A DNA stretch of 44,670 nt. Source: Bacteroidales bacterium (GTDB taxonomy: Bacteria > Bacteroidota > Bacteroidia > Bacteroidales > Muribaculaceae). The stretch is taken from the NCBI GenBank assembly GCA_029218425.1, contig JAQXRH010000016.1, forward strand, positions 1 through 44,670, read 5' to 3'. Below are positions 13,285 through 21,194 of the stretch, in pieces (within the stretch, counting starts at the first letter, position 1; every line of letters begins with the position of its first letter). The translations under genes and the position numbers were made by a program. The notes under the pieces were generated by a model. It was given only the letters and a program-made list of their open reading frames with translations, was not told where the DNA came from and made no database searches.

Positions 13285-13963
13285 CAAATACTTCCTCATT
13301 GCGCTCACTTTCTGCGTATATGTAGGCACACAGCTGCTGCAACGCCGCACTGGCATCAAACTGCTCAACCCCATACTCTTATCCATCGCCATTCTGATAT
13401 GCGTGCTCATGGGGGCCGGCATCGACTACGAAACCTATAGCGAAGGGGGCGAATACATCGACTTCTGGCTCAAACCGGCCGTCGTGGCGCTCGGCGTACC
13501 GCTCTACCGGCAACTGGAAGCCATCAAGAAACAGATGCTGCCGCTACTGGCCGCCGAACTCGCCGGGTGCGTGGCCGGCGTCGTCTCGGTGGTCATCGTC
13601 GCCGACCTGCTGGGCGCCTCGCGCGAAGTGGTCATGTCGCTGGCCCCCAAAGCCGTGACTACTCCTATCGCTATGGAGATTTCGGCCGCTACGGGTGGCA
13701 TACCGTCGCTGACGGCGGCCGTCGTCGTCTGCACCGGCATCTTCGGCGGAATGGCCGGATTCAGCATGGTGCGCCTCAGCCGCGTCCGCAGCCAGATTGC
13801 CACTGGCCTCTCAATAGGCACCGCATCCCACGCCGTGGGCACCGCCGCAGCCATGGAACGCAGCGAACGCTACGGTGCATTCTCATCCCTCGGCCTCACC
13901 CTCAACGGCCTCCTCACCGCCCTGCTCGCCCCATTCATCCTCAGCCTGATAGGATACTATTGA
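13268..13963 (+). CDS. lrgB: LrgB family membrane protein
   Basis: 231-aa polytopic inner-membrane partner of LrgA, of normal family length. The family's signature region is clear: SLAPKAVTTPIAMEIS, then a Gly-rich GIFGGMAGF and GIGTASHAVGTA-like segment (SIGTASHAVGTAAAME). It probably forms a transporter or channel with LrgA. The two genes overlap and are surely cotranscribed. The exact substrate is not known from sequence. Confidence 0.93.
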   Translation: MELLTNKYFLIALTFCVYVGTQLLQRRTGIKLLNPILLSIAILICVLMGAGIDYETYSEGGEYIDFWLKPAVVALGVPLYRQLEAIKKQMLPLLAAELAGCVAGVVSVVIVADLLGASREVVMSLAPKAVTTPIAMEISAATGGIPSLTAAVVVCTGIFGGMAGFSMVRLSRVRSQIATGLSIGTASHAVGTAAAMERSERYGAFSSLGLTLNGLLTALLAPFILSLIGYY

Positions 13964-14028
13964 CGCCACCGCACGACCGCCCGGGTGTTTTTCCGCCAAG
14001 CAAAGCATATTATTCGCCGCAAAATTCG

Positions 14029-14036
14029 TATATTTG
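14029..14036 (+). promoter_or_regulatory. -7 box upstream of the aminopeptidase gene
   Basis: TATATTTG matches TAnnTTTG; no convincing -33 TTTG is visible. The predicted start near 14043 gives a leader of about 60 nt. It probably serves the aminopeptidase and the gamma-carbonic-anhydrase gene. Confidence 0.55.
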
Positions 14037-14103
14037 CAAGGGAGAGCATAAGCCCTACCGACCGAATATAACGATAATAGCCATATAAAGCACATCTACC
14101 GAA

Positions 14104-15882
14104 ATGAACGCAACAATAGCATCGCGCCTCGAAGCGCTACGCAACCAGATGAAAATCAACGGCATTTATGCCACAGTAATACCTCAAATCGACCCGCACC
14201 AGAGCGAATACATTGCCGCCCACTGGCAAGTGCGACGCTTCTTGTCGGGCTTCACCGGTTCGGCCGGCGACCTCGTCGTGACCCTCGACAAAGCCCTCCT
14301 ATGGACCGACTCGCGCTACTTCATCCAAGCCGCCCGCCAGCTCGACGGCACGGAAATAACACTCATGAAGGACGGCCTCGCCGAAACCCCCTCGATAGCG
14401 CAATGGCTCGCCACAAACGTCCCCTCCGGACAATACGTGGGCATCGACGGAATGCTCTTCTCCCATGTGGCGTTCAACAACCTGGCCCAAACCCTTGACG
14501 CGCACTCCATTGAAGTGGTCACCGACTTCTCCCCCATCGACCGCATTTGGACCGACCGTCCGCCATTGCCTCAGGACAAAATCTTCATCCACGACATCAA
14601 ATACGCCGGACAAAGCGCCGAAGACAAAATCAGCGCCATCGTCGACAACCTTAAAGCCCGCGGCCTCGACGCCATTCTCATTTCGGCACTCGACGAAATA
14701 GCCTGGACCCTCAACATCCGCGGCACCGACGTGAGCTGCAACCCCGTAGCCACTTCATTCCTCTTCATTTCGGCCAAACGCTCCACGCTATTCATCGACC
14801 CCGCCAAGACCGACGACGCCACCGAAGCCTACTTACGCAATGCCGGCGTTGTCACCGCCCCCTACGACTCGCTCCTCCAGTTCCTCGAGTCGCTCGCTCA
14901 GCAAAAAGTGCTTGTCGATGAGGCTCGTACCGCCGAACGCATATGCTCAGCCTTAGGCCCCAACCGCCGATACGGCTCCTCGCCAATCCCAATGCTCAAA
15001 GGCTGCAAAAACGACATACAAGTTGAAGGCACCCGTGCCGCCATGGAACGCGACGGCGCTGCCTTGGTAAAAGCTTTCATAGAAATAGAAAACCGTTTGG
15101 CAGCCGCCGAACCCACCACCGAAATCACCGTCGCCGACATCCTGCAAAAACATCGCGCCGCCCAACCGCTCTACTTCGACCTAAGCTTCGACACCATAGC
15201 CGGTTACGCCGCCCACGGCGCCATCGTGCACTACTCGGCCACCGACGAAACCAACGCCACTCTGCAACCTTCAGGCCTCCTGCTCATCGACTCGGGCGCA
15301 CAATACCTCGACGGCACCACCGACATCACCCGCACCATTGCCCTCGGCACCCCCACAGCACAGGAAAAAAGCGACTTCACCCTCGTCATGAAAGGTCACA
15401 TAGCCCTGGGCACCGCAATATTCCCCGAAGGCACCCGCGGCGCACAGCTCGACGCCCTCGCTCGCCAATTCCTCTGGAAACACGGCCTCAGCTACCTCCA
15501 CGGCACCGGCCACGGCGTAGGCCACTTCCTCAACGTCCACGAAGGCCCGCAAAGCATCCGACTCAACGAAAACCCGACGCCGCTCACCCCGGGCATGATA
15601 ACATCCAACGAACCAGGCATCTACCGCGAAGGCGTACATGGCATCCGCTGCGAAAACTTGGTGCTCACCGTGCCCGCATTCTCCACCGAATTCGGCCGCT
15701 TCCTCAAATTCGAAACCCTCACGCTATTCCCCTTCGACCGCAACCTCTTCGACCTCTCGATGATGACGCCCGACGAAATACGATGGGTCAACGAATACCA
15801 CGCCACCGTCTACGCTCGCCTTGCCCCACACCTCTCCACCGACGAACAGCAATGGCTCCGCGAACGCACTCTTCCCCTCTGA
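14104..15882 (+). CDS. aminopeptidase P family protein (peptidase M24)
   Basis: Cytosolic metallo-aminopeptidase, probably removing N-terminal residues preceding proline (Xaa-Pro aminopeptidase). It has 592 aa, the long three-domain form: two creatinase-like N-terminal domains (about 1-310) and the pita-bread catalytic domain (about 320-540). The five metal ligands are readable as D396 and D407 (DSGAQYLDGTTDITRT), H470 (GTGHGVGH), E503 (NEPGIY) and E517 (GIRCENL), so the enzyme should be active. It has no signal peptide. It is followed after 39 bp by the hexapeptide-repeat protein. Confidence 0.94.
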   Translation: MNATIASRLEALRNQMKINGIYATVIPQIDPHQSEYIAAHWQVRRFLSGFTGSAGDLVVTLDKALLWTDSRYFIQAARQLDGTEITLMKDGLAETPSIAQWLATNVPSGQYVGIDGMLFSHVAFNNLAQTLDAHSIEVVTDFSPIDRIWTDRPPLPQDKIFIHDIKYAGQSAEDKISAIVDNLKARGLDAILISALDEIAWTLNIRGTDVSCNPVATSFLFISAKRSTLFIDPAKTDDATEAYLRNAGVVTAPYDSLLQFLESLAQQKVLVDEARTAERICSALGPNRRYGSSPIPMLKGCKNDIQVEGTRAAMERDGAALVKAFIEIENRLAAAEPTTEITVADILQKHRAAQPLYFDLSFDTIAGYAAHGAIVHYSATDETNATLQPSGLLLIDSGAQYLDGTTDITRTIALGTPTAQEKSDFTLVMKGHIALGTAIFPEGTRGAQLDALARQFLWKHGLSYLHGTGHGVGHFLNVHEGPQSIRLNENPTPLTPGMITSNEPGIYREGVHGIRCENLVLTVPAFSTEFGRFLKFETLTLFPFDRNLFDLSMMTPDEIRWVNEYHATVYARLAPHLSTDEQQWLRERTLPL

Positions 15883-15921
15883 TTACCACACCATTAACCC
15901 CATAAAACCCTCTTACACAAC

Positions 15922-16464
15922 ATGGCACTTATAGTACCGGTACGCGGATTTACCCCGAAAATGGGCGACAACTGCTTCCTCGCCGAAAACGCCACCATAG
16001 TGGGCGACGTCGTCATGGGCAACGACTGCTCCGTATGGTTCAACACCGTCATACGCGGCGACGTCAACTCCATACGCATCGGCGACTGCGTCAACATACA
16101 GGACGGCTCCGTCCTCCACACCCTCTACCAGAAATCGACCATCGAAATCGGCAACCACGTGTCGATAGGCCACAACGTAGTGATACACGGCGCCAAAATC
16201 CACGACTACGCCCTCATAGGCATGGGAGCCGTGGTGATGGACGACGCCGAAGTAGGCGAAGGCGCATTGGTAGCCGCCGGATCCGTTGTCCTCTCCCGCA
16301 CCAAGATAGGCCCCAACGAGCTATGGGGCGGAGCTCCCGCCAAGTTCATCAAAATGGTAGAGCCCGAAAAAGCCCGCGAAATGAACATCAAAATAGCCCA
16401 CAACTACCTCATGTACTCCTCCTGGTACGCCACCCCCGACATCGACCCCACCGCCCAAGGCTAA
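15922..16464 (+). CDS. gamma-carbonic anhydrase family protein
   Basis: 180-aa left-handed beta-helix protein built from hexapeptide repeats (for example NTVIRGDVNSIRIG, GHNVVIHGAKIHDYALIG), expected to form a trimer. The three histidines that bind zinc in gamma-class carbonic anhydrases are present: H66 (VLHT), H84 and H89 (GHNVVIHG). The family (YrdA/PaaY/CaiE-like) includes carbonic anhydrases and thioesterases or acyl-transfer proteins, so CO2 hydration is likely but not proven. It is probably cotranscribed with the upstream peptidase gene. Confidence 0.9.
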   Translation: MALIVPVRGFTPKMGDNCFLAENATIVGDVVMGNDCSVWFNTVIRGDVNSIRIGDCVNIQDGSVLHTLYQKSTIEIGNHVSIGHNVVIHGAKIHDYALIGMGAVVMDDAEVGEGALVAAGSVVLSRTKIGPNELWGGAPAKFIKMVEPEKAREMNIKIAHNYLMYSSWYATPDIDPTAQG

Positions 16465-16502
16465 ACATAGCTTATTATCCCCACTCTGGTTTCATACCCA
16501 AG

Positions 16503-16565
16503 GTTGCCTTTATATAACCACATCTGGCTTTACATAACCGTTGCCTTTATATAACCCTTCTGGCT
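16503..16565 (+). repeat. 27-bp direct repeat just before the four-helix-bundle gene
   Basis: Copy 1 (16503-16529) begins GTTGCCTTTATATAACC and ends TCTGGCT; copy 2 (16540-16565) has the same ends and differs by one base deletion and a substitution in the middle. A partial third, TTTACATAACC, lies between them. Copy 2 ends one base before the ATG at 16567, so the repeats occupy the ribosome-binding region. Confidence 0.7.
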
Positions 16566-16566
16566 C

Positions 16567-17322
16567 ATGGCGGTAGATATTCAATTTTCGCAATCTTATC
16601 ATTGGCTGAGTTCATGGATTTTAGCCAATGTGATTCAACTTGCTACCCAGGATTTCTGTGAACGCTTCGTAGATTATAACATGGATCCTGGGCGACGCTT
16701 ATATGACCAGATGGTGATGGCGGCAAGGTGTGTGGTGGCCAACATCGCAGAAGGCTCATCCCGACATTCTACATCGGTAGAGTCAGAAATGCGACTGCTC
16801 GACGTGGCAAGAGCGAGCAACGACGAGCTACAAGGCGACATATTTAATTTCCTCCTGCGGAAAAAGGCCGACGTTTGGGCAATCGGTAACACCGACCGCG
16901 AAACAATCTGGCAAATGAGGCTCGATACGCCACAATATACCAATAGCTACCTGCACGACGCAGCTTTGCATATACTTGCGCAGAAAAGCAAATTCGACCA
17001 GTGGCTTGAAAACGACAACCCCGAGATAGTAGCCAATGCATTATTAATATTATGCCTCAGGGAAAACAGGATGCTCCAAGCTCAGATACAACACCAGCTC
17101 GCAAATTTCCGGCAAAAAGGAGGCTTCACTGAAAACATGACGGCCGAGCGGCTGGAAGCCCGAAAAGCCCAAGCCTCGTCAAACGCAGCCCCCTCATGCC
17201 CCAAATGCGGCAAACCGATGTTGAAACGCATGCAGAAAAAGGGACAGATGCACGGACGGGAGTTCTGGGGATGCAGCGACTACCCCAAATGCAACGGCAT
17301 CATGCCGCTCACCCCGGATTAA
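16567..17322 (+). CDS. four-helix-bundle protein with C-terminal topoisomerase-type zinc finger
   Basis: 251 aa. The N-terminal part (about 10-130) resembles the four-helix-bundle family known from 23S rRNA intervening-sequence proteins, with RCVVANIAEGSSRHS followed by EMRLLDVARASNDEL. A charged, Gln-rich linker (about 165-205) leads to a C4 zinc ribbon of the topoisomerase I type: C211/C214 (CPKCGKPM) and C236/C242 (FWGCSDYPKC). Such zinc ribbons bind single-stranded nucleic acid, so a role in nucleic acid handling is likely. The cellular function is unknown. The start fits the family length. Confidence 0.8.
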   Translation: MAVDIQFSQSYHWLSSWILANVIQLATQDFCERFVDYNMDPGRRLYDQMVMAARCVVANIAEGSSRHSTSVESEMRLLDVARASNDELQGDIFNFLLRKKADVWAIGNTDRETIWQMRLDTPQYTNSYLHDAALHILAQKSKFDQWLENDNPEIVANALLILCLRENRMLQAQIQHQLANFRQKGGFTENMTAERLEARKAQASSNAAPSCPKCGKPMLKRMQKKGQMHGREFWGCSDYPKCNGIMPLTPD

Positions 17323-17360
17323 CCCCGACCACGCTTCCCCCGACCACGCTCAAATCTCTC

Positions 17361-17529
17361 GATTAATCCCGATTAATCCCCGGCCATTTCAATTTTCTCT
17401 CGATTAATCCCGATTTCTCTCGATTAATCTCGATTAATCCCGATGATTACCGATTAATTCCCGGCCATTCCTGTTTCCTCCCGATTAATCGAGATTTATC
17501 CCGATTGTCCCGATTTATCCCGATTTATT
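17361..17529. repeat. helically phased GATTAATC palindrome array upstream of ruvX
   Basis: Six copies of the perfect 8-bp palindrome GATTAATC start at 17361, 17371, 17402, 17422, 17432 and 17483. Variants GATTAATT (17452), GATTTATC (17493, 17512) and GATTTATT (17522) continue the series. Successive spacings are 10, 31, 20, 10, 20, 31, 10, 19 and 10 bp, all close to whole helical turns. Two larger units share CCCGGCCATT followed by T/C-rich sequence. The tract fills most of the 224-bp gap before ruvX and ends at its promoter; no gene lies in it. Confidence 0.85.
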
Positions 17530-17532
17530 TTG

Positions 17533-17540
17533 TATCTTTG
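17533..17540 (+). promoter_or_regulatory. -7 box of ruvX, adjacent to the start codon
   Basis: TATCTTTG matches TAnnTTTG and ends 6 bases before the ruvX ATG (17547). With normal Bacteroidota spacing, transcription would begin at or within a few bases of the ATG, giving a leaderless message. No TTTG is found 18-20 bp upstream. Confidence 0.6.
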
Positions 17541-17546
17541 CAAACG

Positions 17547-17975
17547 ATGGGACGACTTCTCTCAATCGACTACGGTAGGCGTCGCTGCGGCATCGCAGTG
17601 ACCGACACCTTGCGCATCGTGGCATCGGGCCTTGCCACGGTCGACACTTCGCGGCTCGTAGCCTTCGTCAAAGACTACGTGGCACGCGAACCAGTCGACG
17701 CCATCATCGTGGGCTACCCCACCACCATGCGCGGCGAAGAATCCGACTCCATGCGCTACATACGCCCCGGCATCGGCCAGCTGCGTAAGGCGCTCCCCGG
17801 TATGGAAATAATATTCTTCGACGAACGCTTCACCTCGGCCATCGCCCACCGAGCCATGCTCGACGGCGGCATGAAGAAAATGGCACGCCGCGACAAAGCC
17901 ATCGTCGACGAAATCTCCGCCACCATAATCCTCAACGACTACCTGCAGAGCCGACAATACAACAGCCTGCCATGA
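17547..17975 (+). CDS. ruvX: Holliday junction resolvase-like RuvX/YqgF family nuclease
   Basis: RNase H-fold protein of 142 aa, implicated in 16S rRNA 5' processing (E. coli YqgF) and described as a putative Holliday junction resolvase. The start at 17547 gives the canonical N-terminus MGRLLSIDYGRRRCGIAVTD with catalytic D8; an extension to 17505 would need a TTG start and run across the -7 box. Further motifs are FFDERFTSAIAHRAM and the C-terminal KAIVDEISATIILNDYL, which contains the last acidic residue. It is followed after 101 bp by def. Confidence 0.93.
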   Translation: MGRLLSIDYGRRRCGIAVTDTLRIVASGLATVDTSRLVAFVKDYVAREPVDAIIVGYPTTMRGEESDSMRYIRPGIGQLRKALPGMEIIFFDERFTSAIAHRAMLDGGMKKMARRDKAIVDEISATIILNDYLQSRQYNSLP

Positions 17976-18076
17976 AGCCCCACCGGGCATCCCCCTCCTC
18001 TCCGACATCCCTACGACAACAACATATATAACCATTACATATACTATCCATCCCTTAGATTAACTACTCTTACGAT

Positions 18077-18643
18077 ATGAATCTTCCGGTATATCTCTAC
18101 GGCCACCCGGTGCTTCGCGAAATCGCCGACGACGTAACGCCCGACTACCCCGACCTCAAAACCCTCATCGCCGACATGTTCGAGACAATGTACACCTCTG
18201 AAGGCGTTGGCCTTGCCGCCCCGCAGATTGGCAAAAGCATCCGCCTCGTGGTCATCGACGCCGACCCCGTCGCCGAATCTTTCCCCGACTGCGCCGGCAA
18301 GAAACTCGTGCTCATAAACCCCGAAATCGAAGTGCTCGACGGCGACAAAGTGACACGCGCCGAAGGCTGCCTCAGCCTCCCCGGCCTCTCCGAGGACGTC
18401 AAACGCGTTGAAAACATACGCCTCAACTGGCTCGACGAAAACTTCGTGGAGCACGAAGAGGTTATCACCGGCTTCCTCGCCCGCATCGTGCAGCACGAAT
18501 GCGACCACCTCGAAGGCATGGTCTACATCGACCACATATCCCCCATTCGCAAACAGATGATACGCCGCAAACTCGCCAACATCGTCGAGGGACGTGTAAG
18601 CTGCGAATACCCCGTGCGCTACGCACCGCGCCGACGCAAATAA
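18077..18643 (+). CDS. def: peptide deformylase
   Basis: Removes the formyl group from the N-terminal methionine of new proteins. It has 188 aa. All three family motifs are intact: GVGLAAPQIG (43-52), EGCLSLPG with metal ligand C98, and QHECDHLEG with H140, catalytic E141 and H144. The metal is usually Fe2+. It lies downstream of ruvX and upstream of ettA on the same strand. I see no separate TAnnTTTG promoter, so cotranscription with ruvX is likely. Confidence 0.97.
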   Translation: MNLPVYLYGHPVLREIADDVTPDYPDLKTLIADMFETMYTSEGVGLAAPQIGKSIRLVVIDADPVAESFPDCAGKKLVLINPEIEVLDGDKVTRAEGCLSLPGLSEDVKRVENIRLNWLDENFVEHEEVITGFLARIVQHECDHLEGMVYIDHISPIRKQMIRRKLANIVEGRVSCEYPVRYAPRRRK

Positions 18644-18722
18644 TTCACAATCCACAATTTCGCGCAACAAAGCCGACCACCCAATCCACCAATTGTCAAA
18701 ACATGAATTAAACCACATTAAT

Positions 18723-20408
18723 ATGGCCGACGACAAAAAAATAATCTTTTCGATGGTAGGCGTCTCAAAAACCTACCCACCTCAGAAACAAGTACTTAAA
18801 AACATATACCTCTCCTTCTTCTACGGAGCCAAGATAGGCATCATAGGCCTCAACGGTTCGGGTAAGTCCTCGCTGTTGAAAATCATAGCCGGCATCGACA
18901 AGGACTACCAGGGCGAAGTGGTATTCTCCCCAGGCTACTCCGTGGGCTACCTCGAACAGGAACCGCAATTGGATCCGTCGAAAACCGTCATCGAAGTGGT
19001 GCGCGAAGGCGTGCAACCCATCATGGACCTCCTCGCCGAATACGACAGCGTCAACGCCGCCTTCGGCGACCCCGACGTGCTCGAGGACCCCGACAAGATG
19101 GACGCCCTATTGGCTCGCCAAGCCGAACTGCAAGACAAACTTGACGCCGCCGACGCCTGGAACATCGACTCCAAACTCGAACGCGCCATGGACGCACTGC
19201 AATGTCCGCCCGACGACCAACCCGTCAACACCCTCTCCGGCGGCGAACGTCGCCGCGTTGCCCTCATACGCCTGCTCCTCCAGCAACCCGACGTGCTGCT
19301 GCTCGACGAACCTACCAACCACCTCGACGCCGAGTCAATCGACTGGCTCGAGCAACACCTCCAGCAATATCCCGGCACCGTAATCGCCATCACCCACGAC
19401 CGCTACTTCCTCGACCACGTTGCCGGCTGGATTCTCGAACTTGACCGCGGCGAAGGCATCCCCTGGAAGGGCAACTACTCCTCTTGGCTCGACCAGAAAA
19501 CCAAACGCATGGTCCAGGAAGAGAAACAGGCATCCAAACGCCGCAAGACCCTCGAACGCGAACTCGAATGGGTACGCATGGCCCCCAAGGCACGCCAAGC
19601 CAAAGGGAAAGCGCGTCTTAACTCCTACGACCGCCTCCTCAACGAGGACCAAAAACAGAAAGAGGAACGCCTCGAAATATTCATCCCCAACGGCCCGCGC
19701 CTCGGCAACAAGGTAATCGAAGTCAGCAATCTCAGCAAATCGTTCGGCCGCAAGCACCTCTTCAACGACCTGACATTCTCCCTCCCGCCCAACGGCATAG
19801 TAGGCGTCATCGGACCAAACGGCGCCGGCAAGACCACCCTCTTCCGCCTCATCATGAAGCAAGAACAGCCCGACTCCGGCTCCTTCGAAGTAGGCGACAC
19901 CGTGAAAATAGCCTACGTCGACCAAACCCACCACGACCTCTTGCCCGACAAATCGGTCTACGAAGTCATCTCGCAAGGCGTTGAATCATTCCGCATGGGC
20001 GGCCGCGACGTCAACGCACGCGCCTACCTCTCGAAATTCAACTTCACCGGTGCCGACCAAGAAAAGAAAATCGGAGTGCTCTCCGGTGGCGAACGCAACC
20101 GCCTGCACCTCGCCATGGCGCTCAAAGAAGAAGGCAACGTGCTCCTGCTCGACGAACCCACCAACGACATCGACGTCAACACGCTCCGAGCCCTCGAGGA
20201 AGGCCTCGACGACTTCGCCGGTTGCGCCGTCGTCGTTAGCCACGACCGCTGGTTCCTCGACCGCATCTGCACCCACATCCTCTCCTTCGAAGGCGACGGC
20301 AACGTAGTGTGGTACGAAGGCTCCTACAGCGACTACGAAGAATACAAACGCCGCCTCAACGACGGCAAAGAACCACCCCGCCGCCGCTACCGCAAACTCA
20401 TGGAGTAA
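18723..20408 (+). CDS. ettA: energy-dependent translational throttle protein EttA (ABC-F ATPase)
   Basis: Soluble ATPase with two ABC domains that binds the ribosomal E site and gates the first elongation steps according to ATP/ADP ratio. It has 561 aa from ATG at 18723 (MADDKKIIFSMVGVSKTYPP), matching EttA; a start 30 bases upstream is possible but not homologous. Walker A motifs are GLNGSGKSS (42-50) and GPNGAGKTT (about 363). Signatures LSGGERRR and LSGGERNR and two LLDEPTN Walker B motifs follow. The charged linker (KRRKTLERELEWVRMAPKAR) is the P-site tRNA interaction motif of EttA. Confidence 0.96.
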   Translation: MADDKKIIFSMVGVSKTYPPQKQVLKNIYLSFFYGAKIGIIGLNGSGKSSLLKIIAGIDKDYQGEVVFSPGYSVGYLEQEPQLDPSKTVIEVVREGVQPIMDLLAEYDSVNAAFGDPDVLEDPDKMDALLARQAELQDKLDAADAWNIDSKLERAMDALQCPPDDQPVNTLSGGERRRVALIRLLLQQPDVLLLDEPTNHLDAESIDWLEQHLQQYPGTVIAITHDRYFLDHVAGWILELDRGEGIPWKGNYSSWLDQKTKRMVQEEKQASKRRKTLERELEWVRMAPKARQAKGKARLNSYDRLLNEDQKQKEERLEIFIPNGPRLGNKVIEVSNLSKSFGRKHLFNDLTFSLPPNGIVGVIGPNGAGKTTLFRLIMKQEQPDSGSFEVGDTVKIAYVDQTHHDLLPDKSVYEVISQGVESFRMGGRDVNARAYLSKFNFTGADQEKKIGVLSGGERNRLHLAMALKEEGNVLLLDEPTNDIDVNTLRALEEGLDDFAGCAVVVSHDRWFLDRICTHILSFEGDGNVVWYEGSYSDYEEYKRRLNDGKEPPRRRYRKLME

Positions 20409-20486
20409 CCCCAATTTCCTGACACATTCGAGCTGACATCAGCAGTCACACTCCTATAAAGGCTAAAAATCAGGCAAAAAATAGAA

Positions 20487-20522
20487 AGAAAGCGAAAGAA
20501 TTTTGCAATTCTTTCGCTTTCT
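20487..20522. terminator. strong hairpin downstream of ettA
   Basis: A perfect 16-bp stem (AGAAAGCGAAAGAATT and its complement) has a TTGC loop, 78 bp past the ettA stop. There is no long U-run on either side, though both flanks are A/T-rich. It sits between convergent ettA and the HTH gene and is probably a transcription barrier. Confidence 0.55.
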
Positions 20523-20541
20523 AATTATCTCACCAAACACT

Positions 20542-20579
20542 AAGGCAGTCAGCCACAGAAAAATGTGACTGACTGCTTT
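20542..20579. terminator. second hairpin between ettA and the HTH gene
   Basis: Arms AAGGCAGTCAGCCACA and TGTGACTGACTGCTTT pair around a GAAAAA loop with one mismatch and one G-T. On the minus strand it follows the HTH gene by about 70 bp. With the neighbouring hairpin it fills most of the 238-bp convergent gap; no gene is seen there. Confidence 0.5.
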
Positions 20580-20646
20580 CGTTATACTAATTTCGCTCTG
20601 TACAGTAATTTTGTTTTTTAGCAAGCCTTTACTTGGCGTAAAAATT

Positions 20647-20973
20647 TCAGGCAAAATCAATACTTATATTGAGTTTACCGCCAAGACCTCGTTCCACAAT
20701 ATCAAACAATGTACGGAGTGTAATATTCTCACCATCAGTTTCAACTTTCGAAATGAAAGTTCGTTTTTTATTCACTTTCTCGGCGAGTTGAGATTGAGTA
20801 AGATGCTGTGATTCCCTTGCCGCACGGATTTTCAAACCGATACGGAGCGCTTCAAGTTCATTTTCAAGTCTGTCGCGCTCAGGCATGCCTACTTCTCCAT
20901 AAAAGCGAGTCTTAATCACATCAAGTGACTTTATGTTATCTGCTGTTGCTTGCTTTTTCTTCATAATATTCAT
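20647..20973 (-). CDS. HTH-type antitoxin (HigA/XRE family), orphaned
   Basis: 108 aa with an XRE-type helix-turn-helix in the C-terminal half: LKIRAARESQHLTQSQLAEKVNKKRTF split over about residues 47-72, then ISKVETDGENITLRTLFDIVERGLG. This layout is that of antitoxins of HigB/RelE-type toxin-antitoxin pairs in which the toxin gene comes first. Consistently, the gene start overlaps the 3' end of a toxin relic. With no intact toxin it would now be a free DNA-binding repressor, possibly of its own promoter (21045-21076). Confidence 0.82.
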   Translation of the reverse strand: MNIMKKKQATADNIKSLDVIKTRFYGEVGMPERDRLENELEALRIGLKIRAARESQHLTQSQLAEKVNKKRTFISKVETDGENITLRTLFDIVERGLGGKLNISIDFA

Positions 20974-21061
20974 TCATTAGTTTTATTGCCCGCTCTATCT
21001 CAACTGCCGGCGTTTTTTTGCGTTTTCCTTTGAAATCCAGAAAGCAAATGTAACTTAAAAA
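20936..21061 (-). pseudogene. C-terminal remnant of a HigB/RelE-type toxin
   Basis: A 41-codon frame without a start codon reads DFKGKRKKTPAVEIERAIKL then MNEYYEEKASNSR and stops at 20936-20938. It overlaps the antitoxin start by 38 nt. Lys-rich KKTP followed by EIERAIKL and EYYEEK is the usual C-terminus of HigB/RelE-like toxins encoded directly before HTH antitoxins. An in-frame TAA lies immediately upstream, and the rest of the toxin is absent. The family call rests on pattern memory, not a search. Confidence 0.7.
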
Positions 21062-21076
21062 TTACATTTCTACAAA
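21045..21076 (-). promoter_or_regulatory. promoter of the orphan antitoxin, inside the toxin remnant
   Basis: Minus-strand -33 TTTG (21073-21076), a 20-bp spacer and -7 box TACATTTG (21045-21052). The -7 box lies within the surviving toxin codons. Expected start near 21038, giving a leader of about 65 nt before the HTH gene. Confidence 0.65.
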
Positions 21077-21124
21077 AATATCAACGAATAATTTAAATAA
21101 AAGTTTTTAGCATATATACAACAG

Positions 21125-21172
21125 AACAGGAGAACAGTCGCGGTAATGATTTTGCGATGCTGTTCTCCTGTT
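21125..21172 (-). terminator. hairpin downstream of the xyl operon
   Basis: A perfect 13-bp stem (AACAGGAGAACAG with CTGTTCTCCTGTT) carries an inner TCGC/GCGA pairing. It begins 22 bp past the xylE stop. The flank on the minus strand is TGTATATATGC and then A/T-rich, without a tight U-run. Probable 3' end of the xylBAE transcript. Confidence 0.6.
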
Positions 21173-21194
21173 AATAATTATCTAAGAAGCGTAA

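Noticed and set aside
17361-17529. Possible CRISPR array or replication origin iterons
   Set aside because: The repeat is only 8-10 bp, spacers are not of uniform length, and no cas, dnaA or rep gene is near. Phased regulatory or structural repeats fit better.
20463-20660. 65-codon minus-strand frame after the HTH gene
   Set aside because: It translates through both hairpins between ettA and the HTH gene and has no similarity that I recognise.
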